This document shows, in pieces, positions 8,694 through 17,795 of a stretch of DNA of 64,000 nucleotides. The stretch's first letter is position 1. Each line of letters starts with the position of its first letter. The DNA is from Mucilaginibacter tolerans (lineage in GTDB: Bacteria; Bacteroidota; Bacteroidia; Sphingobacteriales; Sphingobacteriaceae): the NCBI RefSeq assembly GCF_030519375.1, contig NZ_JAUMKB010000016.1:1-64000 (forward strand). The letters run 5' to 3'. The notes beneath the pieces are model-generated. The model was given only the letters and a program-made list of their open reading frames with translations, made no database searches and was not told the DNA's origin. The translations under genes and the position numbers were made by a program.

Positions 8694-8719
8694 TGTAACC
8701 AGATCTGATCAAACACGTC
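8694..8719 (+). promoter_or_regulatory. ECF-sigma promoter of GIN gene 3
   Basis: TGTAAC (8694-8699), 16 bases, then CGTC (8716-8719), 22 bases before the ATG at 8742. The sequences between and around the boxes differ from the other two promoters, so the conserved boxes are not explained by simple duplication. Confidence 0.7.
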
Positions 8720-8741
8720 CAATACCTAAAAAAATCAAACC

Positions 8742-9464
8742 ATGAAAAAATTATACTCCATTGCGATATTATTTATTGCAGCCATATCGTTATCTGTTTT
8801 ATCATCGTGCCGGTTCGGCTGTATAAAGGGCTCTGGCCACCAGGTAACCGAAAATCATAAAGTAAGCGATTTTACCAGACTCGATATTTCTGGCGGCTTT
8901 AAGATTAACCTGAAACAGGACAGCAGCCTGACCGTATCTGTTACCGCGGATGATAATCTGATGAAATATATTCACATAAACTCAGATGGCGATAAGCTGC
9001 GCATTTACTCAAAGAAAAGCATATGCGGCAGCGGCGAGCTCGTGCTCAACATAGGAGTGAGGAACCTTGAAGTAATAAAAACGTCAGGAGGTATCAATTT
9101 AGCTACCGACGGGAAACTAAACACAAAAGACCTTCGCCTTGAACTTAACGGCGCCAGTAAAGTTGACATGGATTTGAATGCAGCTAATTTGTTTACAGAA
9201 GGCAGCGGCTCAACTGACATGACTCTAAAAGGGCAGGCCTCTTCACACAAGATTGAATTTGCAGGCAGCGGTAAAGTAAAAGCACTGGATTTTGTAGTAG
9301 GTAGTTACGACATTGAGACAACAGGAGCAAGCGAGTGCAGTATTAACGTATTAAAAGACCTGAATGTGAACACCACAGGAGCCGCTGATATCAAATACCG
9401 TGGCAATCCAACAAACGTAAACACCAGTAAAACCGGTGCTGCAAACGTTACTAAAATACAGTAA
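8742..9464 (+). CDS. GIN-domain (DUF2807) lipoprotein
   Basis: The protein has 240 residues with a lipoprotein signal peptide (lipobox LSSC). The mature protein is a typical head-GIN domain: FTRLDISGGFKINLKQDSS, DKLRIYSK, LEVIKTSGGINLATDG, LNGASKVDMDLNA, then repeating SGSTDMTLKG / AGSGKVKALD / TTGASECSIN turns that would form a beta-helix. It is more divergent than the duplicated pair upstream but shares their ECF-type promoter. The likely location is a lipid anchor in the periplasm or outer membrane. Biochemical role is unknown. Confidence 0.85.
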   Translation: MKKLYSIAILFIAAISLSVLSSCRFGCIKGSGHQVTENHKVSDFTRLDISGGFKINLKQDSSLTVSVTADDNLMKYIHINSDGDKLRIYSKKSICGSGELVLNIGVRNLEVIKTSGGINLATDGKLNTKDLRLELNGASKVDMDLNAANLFTEGSGSTDMTLKGQASSHKIEFAGSGKVKALDFVVGSYDIETTGASECSINVLKDLNVNTTGAADIKYRGNPTNVNTSKTGAANVTKIQ

Positions 9465-9488
9465 ATATTCACTTGGAATATTTTAGAG

Positions 9489-9512
9489 GCCCTGCTTGTC
9501 GGGGCTTTTTTA
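9489..9512 (+). terminator. Rho-independent terminator
   Basis: A GCCCTG / CGGGGC stem with a five-base loop is followed by a T-run. It separates the GIN lipoprotein from tig. Confidence 0.8.
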
Positions 9513-9574
9513 TTTTGCCTGCCAAAATGATCTGATTGAAAGCGGCTTTTCGGCAAATTTTCTAAAATAATTCT

Positions 9575-9582
9575 TACCTTTG
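9575..9582 (+). promoter_or_regulatory. Bacteroidota -7 promoter box for tig
   Basis: TACCTTTG fits the TAnnTTTG consensus of the Bacteroidota primary sigma factor. No good TTTG lies at the expected -33 position. The leader to ATG 9660 would be about 70 bases. Confidence 0.45.
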
Positions 9583-9659
9583 CACTCCCAAAACAAAGGG
9601 CATGCTATTTGATAATGGCATGACTGACACAGGATTTTAGTAAAAAACGAAATAACAAG

Positions 9660-11006
9660 ATGAACATCTCACAGGAAAAAATCGACAGCCTGAATGCCGT
9701 TGTAACCATCAACATCAAACCTGAGGATTATCAGCCCAGAGTTGAAAAAGCGATAAAAGACCATGCGAAAAAAGCAAAGATCCCAGGATTCCGCCCGGGT
9801 ATGGTGCCGCCGGCGCATATCAAAAAAATGTATGGTAAAAGCATTTTGGTTGACGAAGTAAATAACCTGCTTTCTGATACGCTGAACAACTATATCAACG
9901 AACAGCAATTGGAAGTATTGGGTCAGCCATTGCCAAAAATGGACGACAGCAAACAATACAACTGGGATTTTGCTGATGATTTTGAATTTAATTATGAAGT
10001 GGGTTTAGCTCCAGCTTTCGAGGTTGACTTTTCATCAAAAGATAAAGTGACTCAATACGTGATCAAAGCTGACAAAGAAACTTTGGAAGCACGCATCAAA
10101 AATATCCGCAAGAGCTATGGCAAAATGACAAATCCTGACGTATCGGCAGATGGTGATGTGCTTTATGCCGAATTAGTACAGCTTTCTCCGGATGGTTCTG
10201 TTTTTGAGGGTGGTGTTACCAATACTACATCCATTCGTTTAGACCAGGTACAGGACGAAAAAATCAAAAAGTCGCTTATCGGTCTGAAAAAAGGTGATGA
10301 AGTAACACTGGATATCCAGAAAGCTTATAATAACGATGCAACACGTATTGCTGCTATCTTAAAGGTAGACGATGAAACAGCAGCCGAGTTGAAATCAAAT
10401 TTCCGCCTGACTGTTAAAAATGTTAACCGTTTGGAGGAAAGCGATCTGAACCAGGAGTTCTTTGATAAATTATTTGGTGAAGGTACAGTAACTACCGAAG
10501 AGGAGTTCAGGAATAAAATTACTGAGGAAGTTGAAGCGATGTTCGCACAGGACTCTGAGCGTAAACTGCAAAACGACCTGTATAAACTGGCTATTGATAA
10601 AGCAACTTTCCAATTGCCTGATGAATTCCTGAAACGCTGGTTAAAAGCAACTAACGAAAAACTGACCGAGGAAGAACTGACAGGTGGTTATGACGATTTT
10701 GCAAAAAACCTGAAATGGACCTTGCTTGAAAACAAGATCATTAAGGATAACAAGATCGAAATCAAATACGAGGAAGTTTTCGCAGCAGCAAAACAACGTT
10801 TGGATGCACAATTCAGAATGTACAGCCCACAGCCTTTAAGCGAGGAGCAATTAGGTCAATATACTGTTCAGTATTTACAGAACAGGGACGAGGCTAACAA
10901 GATTTTTGAAGAAGTGAAAGCGGTGAAAGCGCTAGACTATTTGAAAAGTGTAGTTACTTTAGAAAATAAAGAAGTTGACGCTAAAGACTTTAGCTCAGTA
11001 GAATAA
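9660..11006 (+). CDS. tig: Trigger factor (ribosome-associated chaperone)
   Basis: The protein has 448 residues, the normal family length. The N-terminal ribosome-binding domain carries the signature PGFRPGMVPPAHIKKMYG near residue 41. A central FKBP-like region spans about residues 150-240, followed by the helical C-terminal arms with substrate-binding surfaces. It binds the ribosome exit tunnel and shields nascent chains. The middle domain matches classical PPIase sequence poorly, as is common in Bacteroidota. It sits upstream of clpP and clpX in the tig-clpP-clpX order found in many bacteria. Confidence 0.93.
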   Translation: MNISQEKIDSLNAVVTINIKPEDYQPRVEKAIKDHAKKAKIPGFRPGMVPPAHIKKMYGKSILVDEVNNLLSDTLNNYINEQQLEVLGQPLPKMDDSKQYNWDFADDFEFNYEVGLAPAFEVDFSSKDKVTQYVIKADKETLEARIKNIRKSYGKMTNPDVSADGDVLYAELVQLSPDGSVFEGGVTNTTSIRLDQVQDEKIKKSLIGLKKGDEVTLDIQKAYNNDATRIAAILKVDDETAAELKSNFRLTVKNVNRLEESDLNQEFFDKLFGEGTVTTEEEFRNKITEEVEAMFAQDSERKLQNDLYKLAIDKATFQLPDEFLKRWLKATNEKLTEEELTGGYDDFAKNLKWTLLENKIIKDNKIEIKYEEVFAAAKQRLDAQFRMYSPQPLSEEQLGQYTVQYLQNRDEANKIFEEVKAVKALDYLKSVVTLENKEVDAKDFSSVE

Positions 11007-11032
11007 TCTCTAAAAAATATCGTACTAAAACC

Positions 11033-11066
11033 AAAGCAGCTCTTAATGGGTTGCTTTCGTTTTTTA
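11033..11066 (+). terminator. Rho-independent terminator after tig
   Basis: An AAAGCA / TGCTTT stem with a loop is followed by CG and six T. It implies that clpP has its own promoter in the following hundred bases. Confidence 0.65.
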
Positions 11067-11164
11067 TAAGCATCTTATTTTTACTTTTACCAAACTTAAT
11101 ATCAATATTTATATTCAACTAAAAACTATATTTAACGCAAATAAAAAATAAGGAAACAAAAATC

Positions 11165-11872
11165 ATGAGTAGCAATATCGATAAGAATGAATTCAGAAAA
11201 TACGCTGTGAAACACCATCGTATTAATAGCTTATATGTAGATAAATTTATTTCAAACGTCGACAAGAGCAATCTTCCTATGGGAATGACTCCCTATATTA
11301 TTGAAGAGCGCCAATTGAACGTTGCACAAATGGACGTGTTCTCGCGTTTGATGATGGACCGTATCATTTTCCTGGGGGATGCTATTTATGATAACATCGC
11401 GAATATTATTCAGGCGCAGTTGTTGTTCCTGCAATCTGCAGATAGCAAACGCGACATTCAGATCTATATCAATTCCCCAGGTGGTTCAGTTTATGCAGGT
11501 TTAGGTATTTATGATACCATGCAGTTTATCTCGAATGACGTAGCTACTATTTGTACCGGTATGGCTGCTTCAATGGCTGCCGTATTGTTGTGCGCAGGTA
11601 CACAGGGTAAAAGAGCTGCTTTACCACACTCAAGGGTGATGATCCACCAGCCATCTGGCGGTGCTCAGGGCCAGCAGTCTGATATCGAGATCACTTACCA
11701 CGAGATTACTAAATTGAAACAGGAGTTATACCAAATCATTGCTGACCACAGCGGTGCACCATATCAGAAAGTTTGGGATGCATCGGACCGTGACCACTGG
11801 ATGATTGCGGAAGAAGCAGTAGAATTTGGTATGGTTGACGAGATTTTACGCGGAACAAAGGGCAAAAAATAA
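11165..11872 (+). CDS. clpP: ATP-dependent Clp protease proteolytic subunit
   Basis: This 235-residue serine peptidase forms the double-heptamer proteolytic chamber that works with ClpX. The nucleophile is Ser136 in GMAASMAAVLL, and the catalytic His161 lies in HSRVMIHQPSGG. The oligomerisation segment GAQGQQSDIEI follows. The N-terminus is about 30 residues longer than E. coli ClpP, which is usual in Bacteroidota. AAGGAAAC lies upstream of ATG 11165. clpX follows with its own promoter. Confidence 0.96.
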   Translation: MSSNIDKNEFRKYAVKHHRINSLYVDKFISNVDKSNLPMGMTPYIIEERQLNVAQMDVFSRLMMDRIIFLGDAIYDNIANIIQAQLLFLQSADSKRDIQIYINSPGGSVYAGLGIYDTMQFISNDVATICTGMAASMAAVLLCAGTQGKRAALPHSRVMIHQPSGGAQGQQSDIEITYHEITKLKQELYQIIADHSGAPYQKVWDASDRDHWMIAEEAVEFGMVDEILRGTKGKK

Positions 11873-11924
11873 GAAACAACTCCCTGGCAACAACGTATTA
11901 AATAATAAACGACTATCCAAAAAC

Positions 11925-11956
11925 GTTGCAATAGTTGCATTAATTTGCTAAGTTTG
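11925..11956 (+). promoter_or_regulatory. Bacteroidota-type promoter of clpX
   Basis: GTTG (11925-11928), 20 bases, then TAAGTTTG (11949-11956). This closely matches TTTG-N19/20-TAnnTTTG. The start codon of clpX is 17 bases downstream, so the transcript would have a very short leader. Confidence 0.65.
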
Positions 11957-11972
11957 GTTAGATAGAATAATA

Positions 11973-13211
11973 ATGAATAAGAACAGCAAAGAGATAAGGT
12001 GTTCGTTTTGTGGTGCCGGTAAGCAGGATTCGCTCATGCTGATAGCCGGGCTGGATGCGCACATTTGCGATAAATGTGTGAATCAGGCTAATGAAATATT
12101 GGCTGAGGAGTTGAAAGTGCGTAAGGTTAAAACATCACCGTCTTTGCCTGCATTGTTAAAGCCATCTGAGATTAAGGTGCATCTCGATCAGTACGTGATT
12201 GGTCAGGATGACGCCAAAAAGATTCTTTCGGTAGCCGTTTACAATCACTATAAGCGATTAAACCAGCGGATAGAGAAGGACGAAGTAGAGATCGAAAAAT
12301 CGAATATCATTATGGTGGGCGAAACCGGTACGGGTAAAACTTTACTGGCAAAAACGCTGGCTAAAATACTGAACGTGCCTTTCTGTATCTGCGATGCAAC
12401 TGTACTAACAGAGGCAGGTTACGTAGGAGAGGACGTGGAAAGTATCCTGACGCGTTTACTGCAGGCTGCTGATTATGATGTAACCGCTGCTGAAAAAGGT
12501 ATCGTTTATATCGATGAAGTAGACAAGATTGCCCGCAAAAGCGATAACGCATCCATAACCCGTGATGTATCGGGGGAGGGTGTTCAACAGGCGTTGTTAA
12601 AGATACTGGAAGGTACAATGGTAAATGTACCGCCTCAGGGTGGTCGTAAACATCCTGATCAGAAAATGATCACGGTGAACACCAATAATATCCTCTTTAT
12701 TTGTGGTGGAGCGTTTGACGGTATTGAAAAGAAGATAGCTAACCGTTTGCGTACACAAACCGTTGGCTATAAGCTTGCACACCACGAAGGCGAGATCGAC
12801 CTGAAAAATCTGTACAAGTATATTACCCCAGCTGATCTGAAGTCTTTCGGATTGATCCCTGAGTTGATCGGTCGTTTGCCGGTGTTAACCTACCTGAATC
12901 CTTTAGATAGGGAAGCGTTGCACAATATCCTTACCGAGCCTAAAAACTCATTACTTAAGCAGTATAAAAAATTGTTTGAGTATGAAGGTGTAAAGCTGGA
13001 GTTTGATGAGGAAGTACTTGATTTTATTGTCGACAAGGCGATGGAGTTTAAACTTGGGGCACGTGGCTTGCGTTCTATTTGCGAAGCAATCATGATTGAT
13101 GCAATGTTTGAATTTCCGTCTAAGAGAGATATCAAACGCTTGAACGTGACGCTGGATTATGCGCACGATAAGTTCGAGAAATCAGATCTCAAAAAATTAA
13201 AAGTAGCTTAA
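11973..13211 (+). CDS. clpX: ATP-dependent Clp protease ATP-binding subunit ClpX
   Basis: This 412-residue AAA+ unfoldase recognises and threads substrates into ClpP. The N-terminal zinc-binding dimerisation domain has Cys10, Cys13, Cys32 and Cys35. Walker A is GETGTGKT, the pore loop is GYVGEDVE, Walker B is VYIDEVDKI, and GGRKHP and GAFDGIEKKI are further ClpX signatures. LGARGLRSI is sensor 2. Length and domain order are standard. It is preceded by its own promoter although it lies directly after clpP. Confidence 0.96.
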   Translation: MNKNSKEIRCSFCGAGKQDSLMLIAGLDAHICDKCVNQANEILAEELKVRKVKTSPSLPALLKPSEIKVHLDQYVIGQDDAKKILSVAVYNHYKRLNQRIEKDEVEIEKSNIIMVGETGTGKTLLAKTLAKILNVPFCICDATVLTEAGYVGEDVESILTRLLQAADYDVTAAEKGIVYIDEVDKIARKSDNASITRDVSGEGVQQALLKILEGTMVNVPPQGGRKHPDQKMITVNTNNILFICGGAFDGIEKKIANRLRTQTVGYKLAHHEGEIDLKNLYKYITPADLKSFGLIPELIGRLPVLTYLNPLDREALHNILTEPKNSLLKQYKKLFEYEGVKLEFDEEVLDFIVDKAMEFKLGARGLRSICEAIMIDAMFEFPSKRDIKRLNVTLDYAHDKFEKSDLKKLKVA

Positions 13212-13256
13212 CAGCGCCATAAGTTTAAAAGCTTATATTTGTAATATCAAAACACG

Positions 13257-13283
13257 AACCCTGGTGAAACGCCGGGGTTTGTT
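13257..13283 (+). terminator. Terminator-like hairpin after clpX
   Basis: An AACCCTGG / CCGGGGTT stem with a seven-base loop is followed by a T/G-rich tail. The tail is weak for a classical terminator. Confidence 0.5.
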
Positions 13284-13371
13284 GTATAGTCAGAAATCGT
13301 TTCCTGAACTTAGGTCAGGACCTCCCGGGGCAAACGATATAATGCCTCTTTACACACCTAACTAATACACT

Positions 13372-14226
13372 ATGAACGAAGAAAAAGACATAAAAAAAGA
13401 CGAACTCGATCCCAGAGAAGTAAGTAAAATAGAAACGCCAGTAAAATCAGGTCTTAAAACAAAGGAAGCCATTGTGGTGAACTGGCTGCCGAGATATACC
13501 GGTCGCCCGCTGAATGATTTTGGCGAATATATTATCCTTACCAACTTTTCTAAGTACCTGCAGCTTTTTTCTGAATGGAATGAGAATGCGCAGATTGTAG
13601 GGCTGGATAAACCAATGCAAAGCGTTTCAGCAGGTGGAATTACGATCATCAACTTTGGTATGGGGAGTTCGGTAGCGGCTACGGTGATGGATCTGCTTAC
13701 TGCTATCAAACCAAAGGCAGTTATATTTTTGGGAAAATGCGGAGGGTTAAAGAAAAAGAATAATGTGGGCGACCTGATACTGCCCATCGCAGCCATCAGA
13801 GGTGAAGGTACATCGAACGATTATCTTCCACCTGAAGTACCTGCGCTACCGGCATTCGCTCTCCAAAAGGCTATTTCAACAACCATACGCGACTTCGGCC
13901 GTGATTACTGGACCGGAACCTGTTACACCACCAACCGCCGCGTCTGGGAGCATGATAAAGAATTTAAGAAATATTTAAAAACCCTGCGTGCTATGGCCGT
14001 TGATATGGAAACGGCGACTATTTTTACAACCGGTTTTGCCAATAAAATACCTACAGGAGCATTGTTGCTGGTATCCGATCAGCCGATGATCCCGGAAGGA
14101 GTGAAGACAGCTGAAAGTGACTCGTCGGTTACTGAACAATATGTAGAAACTCATTTACATATTGGTATCGAATCATTGAAACAATTGATCAATAATGGCT
14201 TGACGGTAAAGCACCTCAAATTTTAA
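13372..14226 (+). CDS. amn: AMP nucleosidase
   Basis: The protein has 284 residues. The nucleoside phosphorylase fold hydrolyses AMP to adenine and ribose 5-phosphate. Characteristic stretches are YIILTNFSKYLQLF, the phosphorylase-type GGITIINFGMGSS, AVIFLGKCGGLKKKNNVGD, and the nucleoside-binding AVDMETATIFTTGF near residue 205. It matches the short Bacteroidota AMP nucleosidase rather than the longer enterobacterial Amn. The N-terminal 25 residues are charged and probably disordered. A gene-end hairpin begins at its stop codon. Confidence 0.88.
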   Translation: MNEEKDIKKDELDPREVSKIETPVKSGLKTKEAIVVNWLPRYTGRPLNDFGEYIILTNFSKYLQLFSEWNENAQIVGLDKPMQSVSAGGITIINFGMGSSVAATVMDLLTAIKPKAVIFLGKCGGLKKKNNVGDLILPIAAIRGEGTSNDYLPPEVPALPAFALQKAISTTIRDFGRDYWTGTCYTTNRRVWEHDKEFKKYLKTLRAMAVDMETATIFTTGFANKIPTGALLLVSDQPMIPEGVKTAESDSSVTEQYVETHLHIGIESLKQLINNGLTVKHLKF

Positions 14227-14305
14227 GTTGAACAAGTGAGTGGTCGGCTAGGGGAGAAGTCAGGCCCCGTAAATTTGCATTAACCACTTAACTCAATCAA
14301 CTTAA
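14221..14305. repeat. Post-stop word-repeat hairpin
   Basis: Arms 14221-14244 and 14283-14305 share AAGTTGA-AGT-AGTGGT-like words and can pair over about 20 bases. The left arm overlaps the TAA stop codon of the AMP nucleosidase gene. The right arm is made of repeated AATCAACTT words and lies just before the promoter of the next gene. Confidence 0.6.
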
Positions 14306-14310
14306 TCAAC

Positions 14311-14318
14311 TAACTTTG
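14311..14318 (+). promoter_or_regulatory. Possible -7 promoter box before the cystathionine beta-synthase gene
   Basis: TAACTTTG fits TAnnTTTG. It ends only seven bases before ATG 14326, so a transcript from it would be leaderless or nearly so. No -33 box is apparent. Confidence 0.3.
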
Positions 14319-14325
14319 ATATACT

Positions 14326-15684
14326 ATGTGGTACAATAATATACTCGAAACCATCGGCAACACGCCCATGGTCAGGCTAAATACAATTACTAAAGATATC
14401 CCGGCGACTGTGCTGGCCAAAATAGAAACGACCAACCCCGGTAACTCGATTAAAGATCGCATGGCGCTTAAAATGATAGAAGATGCTGAGAAGAACGGCT
14501 TATTGAAACCCGGCGGAACTATTATTGAAGGCACTTCGGGTAATACGGGCATGGGTTTGGCTATCGCTGCAGTGATAAAAGGCTATAAATGTATTTTTAC
14601 CAGTACTGACAAGCAATCGAAAGAGAAATTTGATGCGCTGCGTGCTTTTGGTGCCGAAGTGATTGTGTGCCCAACCAATGTTGATCCGGAAGACCCGCGT
14701 TCATATTATTCAGTTTCATCACGCCTTGAGCGTGAGGTGCCTAATTCGTGGAAACCAAACCAGTACGATAATTTGTCTAACTCACAGGCTCATTACGAGC
14801 AGACAGCGCCTGAAATATGGGAGCAAACTGAAGGAAAAATAACACACCTGGTAGCGGGAGTGGGCACTGGCGGTACAATATCCGGTATAGCTAAATATCT
14901 GAAGGAAAAGAACCCCAATATTAAGGTGATCGGAATTGATACCTATGGTTCGGTATTCAAGAAATATAAGGAAACCGGCATTTTTGATAAAGATGAGATC
15001 TACCCATACATCACCGAAGGCATTGGAGAGGACTTCCTGCCAAAGAACGTCGATTTCAACCTGATTGATCATTTTGAAAAAGTAACCGATAAGGATGCCG
15101 CCCTGATGACCCGTGAAGTAGCCTTAAAAGAAGGCATTTTTGCCGGGAACTCCACAGGTTCAGCTGTTGCAGGGGTTTTGCAGGTAAAACACATGTTTAA
15201 AGAAGGCGATGTGGTGGTTATCATATTCCCCGATCACGGCTCACGCTACATGGCTAAAATGTACAACGAAGACTGGTTGCGCGAACGCGGATTTTTGAAG
15301 GACGAAAAGTTGACTGCTAAAGACATTATCAAGAAGAAAGAAAGGCAGGAGATCATCACTATCGATTGCGAAAAGACGGTGTTGGAGGCCATCAATATGA
15401 TCAAATCGCTCAATATATCACAGATACCAGTTACTCAAAAAGGCATGGTGATCGGCAAGATTACTGAGAGTGATATTCTGGATGCATTACTCGAAAACCC
15501 TGCACTCAAATCGCACCCGATACAAAGCATCACTACAGCGCCATTCCCGTTTGTTGATGTTAATACTTCGATAGATCGTATTTCGGCTATGATCAATAAA
15601 GATAATATAGCTGTTTTGGTAGAGGATCAGGGCAATATTGAGATTATTACGCAGTACGATATCATTAATGCGATATCAGCGTGA
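14326..15684 (+). CDS. Cystathionine beta-synthase (PLP enzyme with CBS domains)
   Basis: The protein has 452 residues. The N-terminal fold-type II PLP domain (1-320) has the Schiff-base lysine Lys43 in NPGNSIKDRMA, the substrate loop EGTSGNTG and the phosphate-binding GVGTGGTISG. The C-terminal part (about 335-452) is a pair of CBS modules (ISQIPVTQKGMVIGKITESDI; NIAVLVEDQGNIEIITQYDI), expected to regulate activity by binding an adenosyl ligand. The likely reaction condenses serine and homocysteine to cystathionine; cysteine synthase activity cannot be excluded. It stands alone as a single-gene unit. Confidence 0.88.
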   Translation: MWYNNILETIGNTPMVRLNTITKDIPATVLAKIETTNPGNSIKDRMALKMIEDAEKNGLLKPGGTIIEGTSGNTGMGLAIAAVIKGYKCIFTSTDKQSKEKFDALRAFGAEVIVCPTNVDPEDPRSYYSVSSRLEREVPNSWKPNQYDNLSNSQAHYEQTAPEIWEQTEGKITHLVAGVGTGGTISGIAKYLKEKNPNIKVIGIDTYGSVFKKYKETGIFDKDEIYPYITEGIGEDFLPKNVDFNLIDHFEKVTDKDAALMTREVALKEGIFAGNSTGSAVAGVLQVKHMFKEGDVVVIIFPDHGSRYMAKMYNEDWLRERGFLKDEKLTAKDIIKKKERQEIITIDCEKTVLEAINMIKSLNISQIPVTQKGMVIGKITESDILDALLENPALKSHPIQSITTAPFPFVDVNTSIDRISAMINKDNIAVLVEDQGNIEIITQYDIINAISA

Positions 15685-15760
15685 GATGAAAGCTGAAAGG
15701 TGTTTTGTGGTAAGCGGGACACCTTTTTAATTTGCACATGCACTCATCTGCACATCCAAG

Positions 15761-16132
15761 CTACCATTTTTTAAATATCACAAACACGGCCAGCACGATC
15801 AGGCAAAAGCCTAGCAGGTGGTTCCAGGCCAGTTTCTCTGTTTTGAAGAAAAGCAGAGTGAATATCATAAAGACAGTCAATGTAACGGCCTCCTGAATAG
15901 TCTTGAGTTGAACAAGGCTGAATGGTCCGCCGGTTTCCTGTGAGCCTGCACGGTTGGCCGGCACCTGGAATACATATTCAAAGAAAGCCAGTCCCCAGCT
16001 AATCAGTATTATAGCGACCAGTCCCAGATTTTTACCCCATGTGTACTCCTTAAATTTCAGGTGCCCATACCAGGCAAAGGTCATAAAAGTGTTAGAGATG
16101 AAGAGAAGAATGATCGTTTTTAGTGCGCGCAT
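15761..16132 (-). CDS. DMT-family small membrane protein (DUF486)
   Basis: The protein has 123 residues with four hydrophobic segments. It matches the DUF486 family (NTFMTFAWYGHLKFKE, WGLAFFEYVFQVPANRAG, FSLVQLKTIQE), part of the drug/metabolite transporter superfamily. Transport substrate is unknown. I take the ATG at 16132 (MRALKTI) rather than the in-frame TTG 15 bases upstream. It is downstream of the GT39 gene on the same strand but separated from it by a small spacer. Confidence 0.82.
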   Translation of the reverse strand: MRALKTIILLFISNTFMTFAWYGHLKFKEYTWGKNLGLVAIILISWGLAFFEYVFQVPANRAGSQETGGPFSLVQLKTIQEAVTLTVFMIFTLLFFKTEKLAWNHLLGFCLIVLAVFVIFKKW

Positions 16133-16218
16133 AGATTGATTTGTCAAAAATAGTTATTCTCGGCAAGATTGTAGCTGATCCGCACGTCAGCATATCCTCA
16201 CATTCGCACATCAAATAT

Positions 16219-17760
16219 CTACTCCAGTCGTTTCTCTGCCAATTCCTTCCGGTACGCTTCATCCAATTCAGGCTTTGGATTGACCAGCAGGAAAATGCCC
16301 GTGCCTTTTTCCCGTGCATAAGGAGAATCTATTTCGCCGATTTTAATATAGCTTTCTAAATAGGACTGGAATTTCTTTATGTTACTACCGTTTGTCTCGT
16401 CCACATAAATAATATACCGCGCATTCAGACTGTCGGGCGTCCAAAGTGTAAAACTGCTGTTAAGGCAAGCAGCATCCGGCAAATTATATTGTTTGCCAAT
16501 GTGATGTATGGCCCCCGCTTCCCCATAATTATCAGCGTAGATCTGGGTATGCTTCTGTTGTTCGGGTGTAAGACTGTTGTAGGTTTTGGCTACCTTTTCG
16601 GTCATCTCATCCCATCCCAGCATATCAGCATAATCCTGGCTCAGGTAATGCTCTTTTTGGTCTTCCCACTTTGGAGCTATATGCATGAACCTGAACGCTG
16701 CCATAGTTTGATCCAGCGAGAATATTGGCAATGCTAAAGGAAGCAATAAGAGATTGGGCAATGTGAAAAACAAGACAATTGCCGTGCGTAATACATAACC
16801 CTTAGATTTCATCCATCGCTCAAACCCATAGCCGCCGGCAGCAAAAAGCATCGGGAATGCACCAAACAGGTAATACTCTTTACCTTTCATGGCTAGTAAG
16901 AAAATGAATATCAGTATAAATGCAAAGGCCAAAAACTGGAACCTTCGCAACCGCGCCGAAAATAGTAAGAAGCCAAACCCGGTAAGCCAGATAAATAAGG
17001 CAATGCCGTTGATCAATAGTTCCTGTATGATGAAATTTGTTGGTTTGATATATTCGAGTTGTTGCGAACGAAGCGTTTTCATGTGGGTAACCACAGGCAA
17101 ATGATGGGTCATTTGCCAGATGATATTCGGGAGGAATATGGTCAATGCAATTACGGCCGAAAATAATACGTGCTTGTTCCACAATAATTTGCGCTGCCTG
17201 GTTAACAGTAGTCCTAGCATTAGGGCAATGGCAAAAAAGGCCATTGTATATTTGGTCAGTAGCCCAATTCCTATTACAATACCCAACAGGTAAATGTAAA
17301 CGGGCAAAGAGGTATTCATATACCGGATAAGCAGATACACGGTCAGCACCCACCATAGCTGATCGAAAACCACGGGCTGAAAGAGGTACCCGCTTGCAGC
17401 AAATGCAGGTGAAAATATTAAAGCCAGGCAGGCCAGGGTGATGGCAAATTTCTTTCCGCCCAATTCAATAACGATCTGTCCGGTAAACCATATGATCAGT
17501 CCGCTAAATATGGTGCTGAATATTCGCGCTGCAAAAACCGAATTGCCAAATACAGATGTAGTGATTTTGGCAAGTACTGCAATAAAGGGGGGCACTTCCT
17601 TAAAACCCCAGTCCAGATGATCGCCTAAGGTCAGGTGCAGAAGCTCATCACGTTGAAAGCCAAAACGAGAGATAGCCAACAAATTCAACCCTACTTTAAT
17701 AGCAACAAAAATCAGTAGGAAGTAAGAGTATTTAGACCTGTTATTTTTATAGCTGTGCAA
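16219..17760 (-). CDS. Membrane glycosyltransferase, GT39/ArnT-like
   Basis: The protein has 513 residues with about ten to twelve transmembrane segments, followed by a soluble C-terminal domain from about 390. The first extracytoplasmic loop holds FGFQRDELLHLTLGDHLDWGFKEVPP, which carries the acidic pair expected of the GT-C catalytic aspartate and the PP motif of the family. It probably transfers a sugar from a polyprenyl-phosphate donor to a lipid or protein acceptor; neither is known. No ATG is available near the N-terminus and the TTG at 17760 appears to be the start. It is downstream of murA on the same strand. Confidence 0.75.
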   Translation of the reverse strand: MHSYKNNRSKYSYFLLIFVAIKVGLNLLAISRFGFQRDELLHLTLGDHLDWGFKEVPPFIAVLAKITTSVFGNSVFAARIFSTIFSGLIIWFTGQIVIELGGKKFAITLACLALIFSPAFAASGYLFQPVVFDQLWWVLTVYLLIRYMNTSLPVYIYLLGIVIGIGLLTKYTMAFFAIALMLGLLLTRQRKLLWNKHVLFSAVIALTIFLPNIIWQMTHHLPVVTHMKTLRSQQLEYIKPTNFIIQELLINGIALFIWLTGFGFLLFSARLRRFQFLAFAFILIFIFLLAMKGKEYYLFGAFPMLFAAGGYGFERWMKSKGYVLRTAIVLFFTLPNLLLLPLALPIFSLDQTMAAFRFMHIAPKWEDQKEHYLSQDYADMLGWDEMTEKVAKTYNSLTPEQQKHTQIYADNYGEAGAIHHIGKQYNLPDAACLNSSFTLWTPDSLNARYIIYVDETNGSNIKKFQSYLESYIKIGEIDSPYAREKGTGIFLLVNPKPELDEAYRKELAEKRLE

Positions 17761-17795
17761 GAGTATAAATGGTTTTTATAAAGATAGTTATTTGA

